Assembly: GCF_035325945.1 (NCBI RefSeq)
Contig: NZ_DAOKYX010000014.1
Coordinates: 10,714 to 74,713 of the forward strand
Origin: Parvibaculum sp035325945
Lineage (GTDB): Bacteria; Pseudomonadota; Alphaproteobacteria; Parvibaculales; Parvibaculaceae
DNA length: 64,000 nt
Direction: 5' to 3'
Positions 8,156 to 16,669 of this stretch are shown one piece after another. The notes beneath the pieces are model-generated. The model did no database searches. It was not told the DNA's origin and saw only the letters and a program-made list of their open reading frames with translations. A program made the position numbers and the translations under genes. Within the stretch, counting starts at the first letter, position 1. Every line of letters starts with the position of its first letter.

Positions 8156-8227
8156 GGGCGGGGAGTGTAACCGAAGGGGCAAACGATCCGAAGGAAAAGA
8201 GCGAGGGGAAGGCGGGAGGGCGGCACC

Positions 8228-8635
8228 TCAGCAGCGCTTGTGCGGCCCGTCATCGGCGAGCCCGTCTATGATGGGGCAGTCGGGGCGGTCGTCGCCATGG
8301 CAGCGCCTGACGAGATCCATGAGGGTCGCCTGCATGGAACGAAGCTCCTCGATCCGGCCTTCGATCTCGGCGATGTGGCCCTCGGCGATCCGCTTGACGT
8401 CAGCGCTCGCCCGGCTCTTGTCGCGGTAGAGCGCGAGCAGGCTGCGGCACTCCTCGACCGTGAAACCGAGATTGCGCGCGCGGGCCACGAAACGCAGCGT
8501 GTGAACATCGTCATCCGTATACGAACGATAGCCGTTCGCCGCCCGATGGGCGCTCCGGATCAGCTCGATTTCCTCGTAATATCGGATGGTCTTGGCCGGA
8601 ACGCCCGACCGCGACGCGGCTTCGCCGATGTTCAT
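8228..8635 (-). CDS. cueR: MerR-family Cu(I)-responsive regulator, CueR type
   Basis: A 135-residue MerR-family activator. The winged helix-turn-helix is at about residues 1-70 (MNIGEAASRSGVPAKTIRYYEE, NGYRSYTDDDV), followed by a dimerisation helix. The metal loop is C-x7-C (CHGDDRPDC near residue 112), as in CueR, which binds Cu(I), Ag(I) and Au(I). No copA, copper oxidase or copper chaperone gene lies next to it, so it probably acts on distant promoters. It follows the NDUFA9-like gene on the same strand with a 41-base gap. The start at 8635 matches the conserved family start. Confidence 0.88.
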   Translation of the reverse strand: MNIGEAASRSGVPAKTIRYYEEIELIRSAHRAANGYRSYTDDDVHTLRFVARARNLGFTVEECRSLLALYRDKSRASADVKRIAEGHIAEIEGRIEELRSMQATLMDLVRRCHGDDRPDCPIIDGLADDGPHKRC

Positions 8636-8676
8636 GGTCTGATATTCCCGATCGGGCCTCCCGGGCGACACGGCCC

Positions 8677-9675
8677 TCACTGGGTCGCGGGGCGCAACTG
8701 GTCGAACTGACCGCGACGGCGGAAGCGCACGAGATAGGCGGGCAGGATCGCTTCCGGCGCCGTCGGCTGAATGCCGAAGAGCGCGAGGGTGCGGCCTTCC
8801 TTCTGCGCCTCGGCGCTCACCACATTGTCGATGCCGAGAAGCTTCACCTGATCGGTGGTGAGGGGCGCGCCGGGCAGGAACTGCGTGACGGACGCCATGA
8901 TCCTCGCAAGCGCCACAGGGAGCGGCAGCAGCAGACGGCGACGGCCGGTTTCGCGCAGCACAAGCTCCATCAACTGGCGGAAGCTATAGATTTCAGGCCC
9001 GCCAAGCTCGCAGACGAGGCCGTCGGCCACCCCGCTCTCGACCGCCCGGGCGACCGCCTCGGCCACGTCCTTCACGTAAACGGGCTGGAAGCGCGTCGCG
9101 CCGCCGCCGATGAGCGGCAGGGCGGGCGCGAGGCGCGCCATGGCCGCGAAGCGGTTGAAGAAATCGTCCTCAGGCCCGAAGACGACCGAGGGGCGGAGGA
9201 TCGCCGCACCGGGCACGTGGCGGCGGATGGCCGCCTCCCCCAGCGCCTTGGACCGGCCATAGGCGGACGGGCTCTCCGCATCGGCGCCGATCGCCGAGAC
9301 ATGAACGAAAATATCGATGCCCGCGGCCTTGGCTTCCCGCGCGATGCGCTCGGCCCCCGAGGTGTGAATGGCCTCGAAACCCTGCCGTCCGGCCTCGCTG
9401 AGGATGCCGACGAGGTTCACTACCGCATGCGCCCCCTCAAGGGCGGCGCGGACGGAGCCCGTATCGCGGATATTGGCCTGAACGGGCTCCACCTGGCCGA
9501 CATCGCCGGCCGTTTTCAGGAAAAGGGCCTCGTTCGGACGGCGGACGGCGACCCGGATGCGATAGCCCCTGCGGGCCAGCGCCTCGACGACATGGCGGCC
9601 GATGAAGCCCGACCCGCCAAACACCGTGATCACGCTGCCCGGCCCAAGTTCCGACGTCAAACGCCTAACACTCAT
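8677..9675 (-). CDS. NAD(P)-binding complex I NDUFA9-like SDR protein
   Basis: A 332-residue atypical SDR of the NDUFA9/YbjT type. The N-terminal Rossmann loop is VFGGSGFIGRHVVEAL. The central segment has HVSAIGADAESPSAYGRSKALGE, with YGRSK in the position of the YxxxK motif. Next come LRPSVVFGPEDDFFNRFA and a C-terminal extension usual for the alphaproteobacterial group related to the mitochondrial complex I subunit. The ATG at 9675 follows GGAGGCGAT, a good ribosome binding site. The complex I association is known for the eukaryotic homologue only. Confidence 0.85.
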   Translation of the reverse strand: MSVRRLTSELGPGSVITVFGGSGFIGRHVVEALARRGYRIRVAVRRPNEALFLKTAGDVGQVEPVQANIRDTGSVRAALEGAHAVVNLVGILSEAGRQGFEAIHTSGAERIAREAKAAGIDIFVHVSAIGADAESPSAYGRSKALGEAAIRRHVPGAAILRPSVVFGPEDDFFNRFAAMARLAPALPLIGGGATRFQPVYVKDVAEAVARAVESGVADGLVCELGGPEIYSFRQLMELVLRETGRRRLLLPLPVALARIMASVTQFLPGAPLTTDQVKLLGIDNVVSAEAQKEGRTLALFGIQPTAPEAILPAYLVRFRRRGQFDQLRPATQ

Positions 9676-9790
9676 ATCGCCTCCAAAATCCCGTCTCTTG
9701 CGGATGCCCTCAGGGGCATTCCGGGGCCCGCCCATGCTCTAGATAGCCCATGGGCAGGCCGGCGGCAAAGGCTTCGGAACGCCACATCCA

Positions 9791-9818
9791 TTGACAAGCC
9801 GAACACCCCAATTTAAGT
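9791..9818 (+). promoter_or_regulatory. Sigma-70-type promoter for tRNA-Leu
   Basis: A consensus TTGACA (-35) at 9791-9796 is followed by a TTTAAGT region (-10) at 9812-9818 with a spacing of 15-16 bases. The tRNA 5' end lies 12 bases further on, so transcription would start at or just before the mature end. Confidence 0.6.
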
Positions 9819-9830
9819 GTGCGCGCATCG

Positions 9831-9917
9831 GCCCAGGTGGCGGAATTGGTAGACGCACTAGCTTCAGGTGCTAGCGCCTTCACGGGCGTGGAAGTTCGAG
9901 TCTTCTCCTGGGCACCA
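9831..9917 (+). tRNA. tRNA-Leu (CAG anticodon)
   Basis: An 87-base class II tRNA. The acceptor stem GCCCAGG pairs with CCTGGGC, followed by discriminator A and encoded CCA (9915-9917). The D-arm contains AATTGGTAGACGC. The anticodon stem CTAGC/GCTAG encloses loop TTCAGGT, giving anticodon CAG for CUG codons. A long variable arm (CGCC...GGCG) and the T-loop TTCGAGT are present. CUG is a heavily used Leu codon in G+C-rich genomes. Confidence 0.97.
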
Positions 9918-9924
9918 TCTCCTC

Positions 9925-9952
9925 CCCCGCCGCATCCCCGGATGCGGCGGGG
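9925..9952 (+). terminator. Strong hairpin after tRNA-Leu, possible terminator
   Basis: Nearly perfect inverted repeat, CCCCGCCGCATCC at 9925-9937 against GGATGCGGCGGGG at 9940-9952, eight bases after the tRNA. There is no T-run, so termination may be Rho-dependent, or the stem may act in tRNA 3' processing. Confidence 0.55.
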
Positions 9953-10001
9953 AGTGAGGCGGGCAAGGGCCCCCGGAACGCCGATCGGAGCATTTCTCGA
10001 C

Positions 10002-10613
10002 ATGGCCATCACGCTGCACAAGGGCGACCTGCCCAACGGGCTCTCCTTCGGCGCAAGCGTTGCTGTGGACAGCGAGACGCTGGGCCTCAATCCCCATCGC
10101 GACCCTCTTTGCGTGGTGCAGCTTTCGGCCGGGGATGGCAATGCCCATCTCGTGCAGCTCGACCGGACGAGCTACGACGCGCCCAATCTGCGCGCGCTGA
10201 TGACCGACCCCAAGGTTCTCAAGATCTTTCATTTCGCGCGGTTCGACGTGGCCGTGATCGAGCGCTATCTCGGCGTCGTCACCTCGCCCGTCTATTGCAC
10301 GAAGATCGCCTCGAAGCTCGTGCGCACCTATACCGACCGGCACGGACTCAAGGATCTCTGCAAGGAACTCCTCAATATCGACCTCTCCAAGCAGCAGCAG
10401 AGCTCGGACTGGGGCGCCGACCAGCTTTCGGACGCGCAGCTCGCCTATGCGGCGTCGGACGTGCTTCACCTCCACGAGATCAAGGCGATCCTCGACCGCA
10501 TGCTCGCGCGCGAAGGGCGCACCGAGCTTGCCAATGCCTGCTTCGGCTTTCTGCCGGTGCGCGCCGCGCTCGATCTCGCAGGCTGGCCGGAAGAAGATAT
10601 TTTCGCGCACTGA
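10002..10613 (+). CDS. rnd: Ribonuclease D-type 3'-5' exonuclease
   Basis: A 203-residue DEDDy exonuclease, the short form found in alphaproteobacteria that lacks the C-terminal HRDC domain of E. coli RNase D. Exo I is VDSETLG (D and E at about 24-26), Exo II is FHFARFDVAVIERYL, and Exo III is YAASDVLHLHEI (Tyr and Asp, about residues 150-155). The conserved TDRHGLKDLCKELL also matches. It would trim RNA 3' ends in the cytoplasm. The frame is open through the tRNA upstream, but ATG 10002 is the proper start. It lies directly behind tRNA-Leu, a plausible substrate neighbour. Confidence 0.9.
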   Translation: MAITLHKGDLPNGLSFGASVAVDSETLGLNPHRDPLCVVQLSAGDGNAHLVQLDRTSYDAPNLRALMTDPKVLKIFHFARFDVAVIERYLGVVTSPVYCTKIASKLVRTYTDRHGLKDLCKELLNIDLSKQQQSSDWGADQLSDAQLAYAASDVLHLHEIKAILDRMLAREGRTELANACFGFLPVRAALDLAGWPEEDIFAH

Positions 10614-10851
10614 CGGGCGGCCCCGGCCCTTCGCGCTCGCCTCGCCCTGCCCGTTCCGTTGACGCTCCCGCGCCTTCACGCGCATACTGCATCCATGCGT
10701 CGCAGTCTTGCGGCCCAACTGGACCCGAACTGAATTTGAGCGCGCCCCGCCACGGAAACCGCGAAGATCACCGCTATATGCCGGCAGGCGCGGACCCTGC
10801 CGGATCGCGATCCGACGGCCGGAAAACATCTGCATACGGAACGAGTGAGGC

Positions 10852-11529
10852 ATGAGCGAGCCGCGCGGCGACGAAACGGCGGATCAGGAGGCGCAATTTC
10901 CGCCAAGAGGGCGCTCGTCCGCGCAGATGGAGGCGCGCTACAGCCGCTTCGTCTCGACGATGAAGATCGCGCTGCCGCTCGGCGCGCTCGCTCTCCTGGC
11001 GACGGTCCTCATCTATTCGGGCGTCTTCGAGACGCATGACAAGCTCGACATTACCTTCCGCGAGATTTCGACGCTCCACAACGACCTAAGGATGGTGAGC
11101 CCGCGCGTGACCGGCCTCGACAAGTCCGGGCGGCCCTATGTGCTGACCGCCGACACGGCGACGCAGATAGCGGGCGAGCCCAACCATGTCGCGCTCGACA
11201 ATCTTCAGGCCGACCTCAAACTTGCCGACGACAGCGACTGGGTGACGCTCTCGGCAAGCGGAGGGCGCCTCGACACGGTGACGCAGACGCTCGATCTGGA
11301 GCGGAAGATCGACATCTATGCGGCCTCCGGCTACGAGCTTCACGCCACATCCGCCACGATCGACTTCCGGAAGGGCACAGTCGCGAGCACCGCGCCGGTC
11401 GAGGGGCAAGGGCCGCTTGGAACATTGCGCGCGGACAGCATGACGGCCGACAATCAGTCGCGTACCCTGCATTTCCAGGGACGGGTGAAAGTGCGGATCT
11501 ACGCCGAGCAGGGGAAGGGGAACAAGTGA
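10852..11529 (+). CDS. lptC: LPS export protein LptC
   Basis: LptC is the bitopic inner-membrane protein that receives lipopolysaccharide from LptB2FG and hands it to LptA. The 225-residue product has a cytosolic N-terminal stretch of about 38 residues, one membrane segment (about 40-60, IALPLGALALLATVLIYSGVF) and a periplasmic beta-jellyroll (LptC/OstA-like, containing MVSPRVTGLDKSGRPYVLTAD). It is longer at the N terminus than E. coli LptC (about 190), as is usual in alphaproteobacteria. It is followed by lptA with overlapping TGATG, then lptB, so the order lptC-lptA-lptB is intact. Confidence 0.92.
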   Translation: MSEPRGDETADQEAQFPPRGRSSAQMEARYSRFVSTMKIALPLGALALLATVLIYSGVFETHDKLDITFREISTLHNDLRMVSPRVTGLDKSGRPYVLTADTATQIAGEPNHVALDNLQADLKLADDSDWVTLSASGGRLDTVTQTLDLERKIDIYAASGYELHATSATIDFRKGTVASTAPVEGQGPLGTLRADSMTADNQSRTLHFQGRVKVRIYAEQGKGNK

Positions 11530-12155
11530 TGGACGCAAGGTCGCGGAGCGGAAAAGGCCGGGCAACGGCCGGCACATGGCTTCAGGGCGCCCTTCTCGGC
11601 GCGGCGCTCGTCCTTGCCATGCCGGGTGGTGCGACGAGGGCCGAGGCGCAGGATCAGACCCCGCGCGACCCGCTGAGCGGCTTCGCCACCAATCCCGACG
11701 CGCCGATCGAAATCGAATCCGATACGCTCGAGGTCGAGGACCAGAAGCATGTCGCCACCTTCATCGGCAATGTGGTGGCCACACAAGGCTCGATGAAGCT
11801 GCGCGCTGACCGGCTCAAGGCCGACTACACGCAGACGGGCGGCGCAGACGCGACGACGGGAAAGACCCAGATCCGCGACATTCTCGCTACCGGCGCCGTC
11901 CACATCACCTCCAAGGACGACCAGTCAGCCGATGGAGACTGGGCGCGCTATACCGTCGCCGACCGGAAGATCGTCATGGGGGACAAGGTCGTGCTGCGCC
12001 AGGGCAAGAACGTCATCCGGGGCACGAAACTCTTCATTGACCTTAACAGCGGCAAGAGCCGGATTGTCGGCGGCGCTGAAGCCGGATCGGCGAAAGAAGG
12101 CGCAAGCGGCCGTGTTAAGGCGCTTTTTCAGCCCCCCGCCAAAGAGAAAAAGTGA
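11529..12155 (+). CDS. lptA: LPS transport periplasmic protein LptA
   Basis: LptA forms the periplasmic bridge for lipopolysaccharide transport. The 208-residue protein has a signal peptide (LQGALLGAALVLAMPGGATRAEAQ, cleavage near residue 38). The OstA/LptA beta-jellyroll follows: PIEIESDTLEVEDQKHVATFIGNVVATQG, MKLRADRLKADY, VHITSKDDQSADGDWARYTV and VVLRQGKNVIRG. The ATG at 11529 overlaps the lptC stop (TGATG); a GTG at 11526 is an alternative with one more residue. Confidence 0.92.
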   Translation: MDARSRSGKGRATAGTWLQGALLGAALVLAMPGGATRAEAQDQTPRDPLSGFATNPDAPIEIESDTLEVEDQKHVATFIGNVVATQGSMKLRADRLKADYTQTGGADATTGKTQIRDILATGAVHITSKDDQSADGDWARYTVADRKIVMGDKVVLRQGKNVIRGTKLFIDLNSGKSRIVGGAEAGSAKEGASGRVKALFQPPAKEKK

Positions 12156-12221
12156 AAGAAGGCTTGGTTAACGGCTCCACTTCATACAATTTTAATGCCA
12201 AGTGCCGTCTGATGATGGCGA

Positions 12222-13028
12222 ATGAAAGAGGGCCGCTCCATGTCCATCCGCGCCAGCGCGCATTCCGAGGCCATGTCCCATGAGGGACCGCGCCTCGTCG
12301 CCAGCAATCCGGGCCTAGCCGTCGACCGCGTCGGCAAGAGCTTCCGGCGCAGGCCGGTGGTGCGCGGCGTGAGCTTCGATGTGCGGCGCGGCGAGGCGGT
12401 CGGGCTGCTCGGCCCGAACGGCGCGGGCAAAACCACCGTTTTCTACATGATCACCGGGCTCGTGACGCCGGATTACGGCTCCATCGCGCTCGACGGCCAC
12501 GACATCACGGCGCTGCCCATGTACCGCCGGGCGCGGCTCGGCATCGGCTATCTGCCGCAGGAAGCCTCGATCTTCCGCGGCCTCACCGTCGAGCAGAACA
12601 TCCGCGCGGTGCTCGAAGTCGTGGAAAGCGACCGCGACAGGCGGGAAGCGGCGCTTGACGACCTGCTTGCCGAATTTTCGATCACGCATCTCCGGCGCAC
12701 GCCTTCGGTGGCGCTGTCGGGCGGCGAACGGCGGCGCGTCGAGATCGCGCGTGCGCTGGCGACCCAGCCTTCCTTCATGCTGCTCGACGAGCCTTTCGCG
12801 GGCATCGATCCGATCGCCATCGGCGATATTCGCGACCTCGTCTCGCATCTGAAGGATCGCGGCATCGGCGTGCTCATCACCGATCACAATGTCCGCGAGA
12901 CGCTGGAGCTGATCGACCGGGCCGTCATCATTCATGACGGCCATGTGCTCATGGAGGGCGATCCCTCCGAAATCGTGGGTAACGAGGACGTGCGCCGGCT
13001 CTATCTCGGCGAGCGTTTCTCGCTCTGA
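12222..13028 (+). CDS. lptB: LPS export ABC transporter ATP-binding protein LptB
   Basis: This 268-residue ATPase powers lipopolysaccharide extraction with LptF and LptG (not in this window). Walker A is GPNGAGKTT, the Q-loop region YLPQEASIF, the ABC signature LSGGERRR, Walker B FMLLDEPFAG, and the H-loop ITDHNV. The C terminus VRRLYLGERF is characteristic of LptB. An N-terminal extension of about 28 residues precedes the domain; an internal ATG at 12240 (MSIRAS) or 12273 (MSHEGP) could also be used. It is followed by rpoN after 28 bases, the classical lptB-rpoN-hpf-ptsN order. Confidence 0.93.
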   Translation: MKEGRSMSIRASAHSEAMSHEGPRLVASNPGLAVDRVGKSFRRRPVVRGVSFDVRRGEAVGLLGPNGAGKTTVFYMITGLVTPDYGSIALDGHDITALPMYRRARLGIGYLPQEASIFRGLTVEQNIRAVLEVVESDRDRREAALDDLLAEFSITHLRRTPSVALSGGERRRVEIARALATQPSFMLLDEPFAGIDPIAIGDIRDLVSHLKDRGIGVLITDHNVRETLELIDRAVIIHDGHVLMEGDPSEIVGNEDVRRLYLGERFSL

Positions 13029-13056
13029 TGGCGCCCGGGATGAGGCCGCAGCAGAC

Positions 13057-14473
13057 ATGGCGCTAGCACCGCGGCTCGAACTCCGCCAGGGGCAAGCCCT
13101 GGTCATGACGCCACAATTGCAGCAGGCGATCAAACTGCTGCAANNNNNNNNNNNNNNNNNNNNNNNNNNNNNNNNNNNNNNNNNNNNNNNNNNNNNNNNN
13201 NNNNNNNNNNNNNNNNNNNNNNNNNNNNNNNNNNNNNNNNNNNTATGCCGACGAAAGCCGCAGCGACGCGGCGAACGACGCGGCAGCCGAGGCGCCCGGC
13301 CCCACGGGCTCTGACTGGCAGAGCCTCAAATCAGGGAGCGGCGCGGGCGGCGACGGCGAGTTCAGCCTCGAAGCCACGCTCGCGCATGAAGCCACACTCG
13401 CCGAGCACCTCACCGCGCAGCTCAACATGGCGCTGAAGGACGAGCGCCAGCGGCTCATCGGCGCCCATCTCATCGATCTCGTGAACGAGGCGGGCTACAT
13501 CACCGCCGATCTCGACGAGGTTGCCGGGCGGCTCGGCGCGGCGCCAGAGGAAGTCGAGCGCGTGCTGGCCGTGCTCCAGACCTTCGAGCCTTCCGGCATT
13601 TGCGCGCGCAATCTCAAGGAGTGCCTCGCGATCCAGCTCAGGGAGCGCGACCGGCTCGACCCTGCCATGCAGATCTTTCTCGACCATCTGGAGCTTTTCG
13701 CGCGGCGCGATTTCGATCTCCTGATGAAACTCTGCGGCGCTGACCGCGAGGACATCGCGAGCATGATCGAGGATATTCGCGGCTGCAATCCGAAGCCGGG
13801 CCTCGCCTTTGGCGGCGAACCGACCGTGCCCGTGATCCCCGACGTCTTCGTGCGCCCGCGCCCCGATGGCGGATGGAGCGTCGAACTCAATTCGGAAACG
13901 CTGCCGCGCGTGCTGGTGAACCAGCAATATTATTCCGAGGTGAGCAGGCTTTCCGGCGATCCGAAGGCGAAAGCCTATCTCTCCGAATGTCTCAACAATG
14001 CCAACTGGCTCGTCAAAAGCCTCGACCAGCGCGCGCGCACCATTCTCAAGGTCGCGTCCGAGATCGTGCGCCAGCAGGACGCCTTCCTCGTCCATGGCAT
14101 CCAGCATTTGCGGCCGCTCAATCTGAAGACCGTCGCCGACGCGATCTCCATGCATGAATCGACGGTCAGCCGCGTCACCTCGAACAAGTACATCGCGACG
14201 CCGCGCGGCATCTTCGAGATGAAGTATTTCTTCACCTCGGCCATCGCCTCCAGCGAGGGCGGCGAAGCACATTCGGCCGAAGCGGTCCGCCATCGCATCA
14301 AGGAACTGATCGACGCCGAGCTGCCGGACGCCGTGCTCTCGGACGACAATATCGTCGACATCCTGAAACGCTCGGGCATCGACATCGCGCGGCGCACGGT
14401 CGCCAAGTATCGGGAAGCGTTGAACATTCCCTCCTCCGTCCAGCGGCGGCGGGACAAGAAAGCCTATGCCTGA
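13057..14473 (+). CDS. rpoN: RNA polymerase sigma-54 factor, interrupted by an assembly gap
   Basis: Sigma-54 directs RNA polymerase to -24/-12 promoters with AAA+ activators. The first 29 codons (MALAPRLELRQGQALVMTPQ, then LQQAIKLLQ) are region I, where activators act. After the gap the acidic, Gly/Asp-rich region II, the core-binding domain and the C-terminal DNA-binding region follow. The HTH contains VADAISMHESTVSR, and the RpoN box ARRTVAKYRE lies at 14387-14416. The gap of 100 N is not a multiple of three, yet codons on both sides are intact, so the break is an assembly artefact and not a frameshift. Missing residues probably include the rest of region I. Confidence 0.92.
13144..13243. 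other. Assembly gap (100 N) inside rpoN
   Basis: Exactly 100 unknown bases, the conventional placeholder for a gap of unknown length. The codon phase before it (29 whole codons) and after it (codon starting at 13244) requires the true missing length to be a multiple of three. Confidence 0.99.
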
Positions 14474-14557
14474 GGGAGGCAGGGCCCCCTTCAAAGCCGG
14501 TAATTCGAGCCTATATAATTGAGATAAAACGGGTTTTTGCCGAAAGGCCGAGCCATG

Positions 14558-14586
14558 TTGACACCCCCGGAGCGGGCCACTAGTTT
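14558..14586 (+). promoter_or_regulatory. Candidate sigma-70 promoter for hpf
   Basis: TTGACA at 14558-14563, a 17-base spacer, then TAGTTT at 14581-14586. It lies in the 284-base rpoN-hpf interval and would give hpf its own transcript with a leader of about 165 bases. The rest of that interval shows G+C-rich sequence with no other gene. Confidence 0.5.
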
Positions 14587-14757
14587 GCCACGCGCTCAAG
14601 CCCCCCCCAGAGGGAACGCAGCGAGGAGCAAAACGGGCGTGCGGCGCGGCGCGAGGCGCGAACGCAACGTCCGGCTGGGGGCAACGGGGCCGAAGGTGGT
14701 CTGACGGCCATTCGATTGCCGGCGTTTTGACGCGAATGTGACCCGGAAAGGTCTCTC

Positions 14758-15336
14758 ATGCAGGTTCAGGTCAGCGGCCATCATCTCGACGTCGGAGATG
14801 CGCTCCGCACCCATGTCACGGAGCGCCTCGAACAGAGCGTCGGAAAGTATTTCGACAAGTCGATCGTCGGCCATGTCATTTTCTCGAAGGACGGGCACGA
14901 GTTCCGTGCGGATTGCTCGGTGCATCTCAATTCCGGCATGCGCATCCAGACGCAGGGCCGCGCTGGCGAGCCCTACGCCTCCTTCGACGCCGCGATCGAG
15001 AAGCTCGACAAGCGGCTGCGCCGTTACAAGCGCCGCCTCAAGAGCCACACCAACGGCGCAAGGACGGCGCTGCCCGCCCAGTCCGTGCCTTCCTTCGTCA
15101 TCGAGGCAGGCAACGAGCAGGAAGAGGCGGCGATCGACGGCCAACCCGTCATCATCGCCGAGGAGACGACCTCCATCCCGCATCTCAGCGTCGGCGATGC
15201 CGTCATGCAGATGGATCTGATCGACGCTCCCTTCTTCGTCTTCCGCAGCGGGGCGAATGACGGGCTCAATGTCGTCTATCGCCGTGACGACGGACATATC
15301 GGCTGGATCGACGCCGGTCGCGACAAAGCACAATAA
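14758..15336 (+). CDS. hpf: Ribosome hibernation promoting factor, long form
   Basis: The 192-residue protein has the N-terminal RaiA/HPF domain at about 1-100 (VSGHHLDVGDALRTHVTERLE, ending in IEKLDKRLRRYKRRLKSH). A linker leads to the C-terminal dimerisation domain of about 55 residues (SVGDAVMQMDLIDAPFFVFRSG, LNVVYRRDDGHIGWID). Long HPF alone drives 100S ribosome dimer formation in stationary phase. The start at 14758 is preceded by GGAAAGG. Position after rpoN and before ptsN is the usual proteobacterial order. Confidence 0.93.
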   Translation: MQVQVSGHHLDVGDALRTHVTERLEQSVGKYFDKSIVGHVIFSKDGHEFRADCSVHLNSGMRIQTQGRAGEPYASFDAAIEKLDKRLRRYKRRLKSHTNGARTALPAQSVPSFVIEAGNEQEEAAIDGQPVIIAEETTSIPHLSVGDAVMQMDLIDAPFFVFRSGANDGLNVVYRRDDGHIGWIDAGRDKAQ

Positions 15337-15405
15337 CCAGAAACACAAGGCCAGAGCCGTTCGCCGCCTCGGCGGACGGCTGACGAGCAGGACAGGACGC
15401 GGACC

Positions 15406-15870
15406 ATGGAGCTTGAAGATCTGGTGTCGCCCGAGGGGGTGATCGCTCACCTTAAAGTCACCAGCAAGAAGCAGGCACTGCAGGAGCTTGCCCAGCGCGC
15501 GGCCGCGCTCACCGGCGTTTCCGAGCGCACGGTGTTCGAGACGCTGCTTGAGCGCGAGCGCCTCGGCTCGACGGGCGTGGGCCAGGGCATCGCCATTCCG
15601 CATGGCAAGCTTTCGCAGCTCACACGGCTCCATGGCCTCTTCGCGAGGCTCGACACGCCGGTCGATTTTGATTCCGTGGACGACCAGCCGGTCGATCTCA
15701 TCTTCCTGCTGCTCGCGCCCGAATCGGCCGGTGCCGACCATCTGAAGGCGCTGGCCCGCATTTCGCGGCTCCTGCGCAATCAGGCCGTGGTCGAAAAGCT
15801 GAGGGCGAGCGACGATCCGGCGGCGCTCTTCGCCATTCTCACCGAACCGGCGGCCACCAGCGCCGTCTGA
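15406..15870 (+). CDS. ptsN: PTS IIA-like nitrogen-regulatory protein PtsN
   Basis: EIIA-Ntr of 154 residues. It accepts phosphate from the PTS-Ntr chain (PtsP, NPr) and regulates potassium and nitrogen-related functions by protein contact. The phosphorylated residue is His66 in the GIAIPHGKL motif. The fold also shows ERERLGSTGVGQG and ISRLLRNQAVVEKLR near the end, which are typical. The gene lies 69 bases after hpf and is probably transcribed with it. Confidence 0.93.
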   Translation: MELEDLVSPEGVIAHLKVTSKKQALQELAQRAAALTGVSERTVFETLLERERLGSTGVGQGIAIPHGKLSQLTRLHGLFARLDTPVDFDSVDDQPVDLIFLLLAPESAGADHLKALARISRLLRNQAVVEKLRASDDPAALFAILTEPAATSAV

Positions 15871-15904
15871 GCGTGGAAATGCCGCCCGCCCGGACGGAAC
15901 GGCA

Positions 15905-16285
15905 ATGAACCCGATCGGAAGAATTCTCCTGATCGCGGGCGGGCTCGTCTCGGTCGGATTGGGCATAGCAGGCGCGTTCCTGCCGCTGCTGCCGACCACG
16001 CCCTTCCTGCTTCTGGCCGCCTATCTTTTCGCGCGCAGCTCGCCATCGCTGCATGGCTGGCTTCTCAACCATTCCATGCTCGGCCCCATCATCGTGAACT
16101 GGGAGCGCTACGGCGTCATTCCGCTTCGGGCGAAGGTCCTTGCGCTGCTGCTGCTCGCCTGGTCCCTCGCCTTCAGCGTCTGGATGGATTTCCATGTGGC
16201 CGTGCTGGCCGTTCAGGGCGTGATGTGCGGCGGCGTCGCCGTTTTTCTTCTCACCCGGCCAAGCAACAGCGACTGCCAGCCCTGA
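15905..16285 (+). CDS. DUF454 (YbaN-like) inner-membrane protein
   Basis: A 126-residue membrane protein. It has the family's signature near the N terminus (GLGIAGAFLPLLPTTPFLLLAAYLFARSSP) and a central HSMLGPIIVNWERYGVIPLRAK segment. There are three to four hydrophobic helices (about 5-45, 77-92, 95-117). DUF454 proteins are widespread with no settled function. It lies 34 bases after ptsN on the same strand. Confidence 0.88.
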   Translation: MNPIGRILLIAGGLVSVGLGIAGAFLPLLPTTPFLLLAAYLFARSSPSLHGWLLNHSMLGPIIVNWERYGVIPLRAKVLALLLLAWSLAFSVWMDFHVAVLAVQGVMCGGVAVFLLTRPSNSDCQP

Positions 16286-16328
16286 CGGTCTTTCGATAGT
16301 CCGGCACTTGATAGTCAAAGCACCTGGA

Positions 16329-16628
16329 TCAGTGCACGCTCACGGGCTCGAGGTCGTACTGGCGCGCGCCTGCAAAGGCAGCGGCGCGGTTGTCGAGCAC
16401 GGCCATGCGCTGGCCGTTCGCAGCGTGAACCGCATAAAGCCGCGTATCCGCCGGCACGTCGATTTCCGAGCCAAGTTCGCCCGCGAGCTCGCCGGCCAGA
16501 ATCTCACGCACATAGACGATGTTCGGCATGCCGATATTGGCGAAAAGCTCCGGCGTCAGGTGGCGCAGGTCCTCGGCACCCCATCCCGTCTTCGTCCCGG
16601 TATCGAATTCGTCGTTGTCGTTACGCAT
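16329..16628 (-). CDS. DUF1150 family protein
   Basis: A 99-residue soluble protein with the DUF1150 pattern (LTPELFANIGMPNIVYVREI, then ADTRLYAVHAANGQRMAVLDNRAAAFAGARQYDLEPVSVH). Its function is unknown. In alphaproteobacteria it is commonly found beside an Hsp20 gene, as here, where it follows hsp20 on the same strand after about 40 bases. It is likely co-transcribed from the heat-shock promoter upstream. Confidence 0.85.
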   Translation of the reverse strand: MRNDNDEFDTGTKTGWGAEDLRHLTPELFANIGMPNIVYVREILAGELAGELGSEIDVPADTRLYAVHAANGQRMAVLDNRAAAFAGARQYDLEPVSVH

Positions 16629-16669
16629 TTTACGCTCCTTTCACGCGGTCCCATTCGAGGCGACGCGCG

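Noticed and set aside
13144..13243. Frameshift in rpoN
   Set aside because: The apparent phase change comes from the 100-N placeholder; both flanking parts are in intact codon phase.
14596..15999. 467-codon minus-strand open frame opposite hpf and ptsN
   Set aside because: It covers two well-conserved genes on the plus strand and has no recognisable motif.
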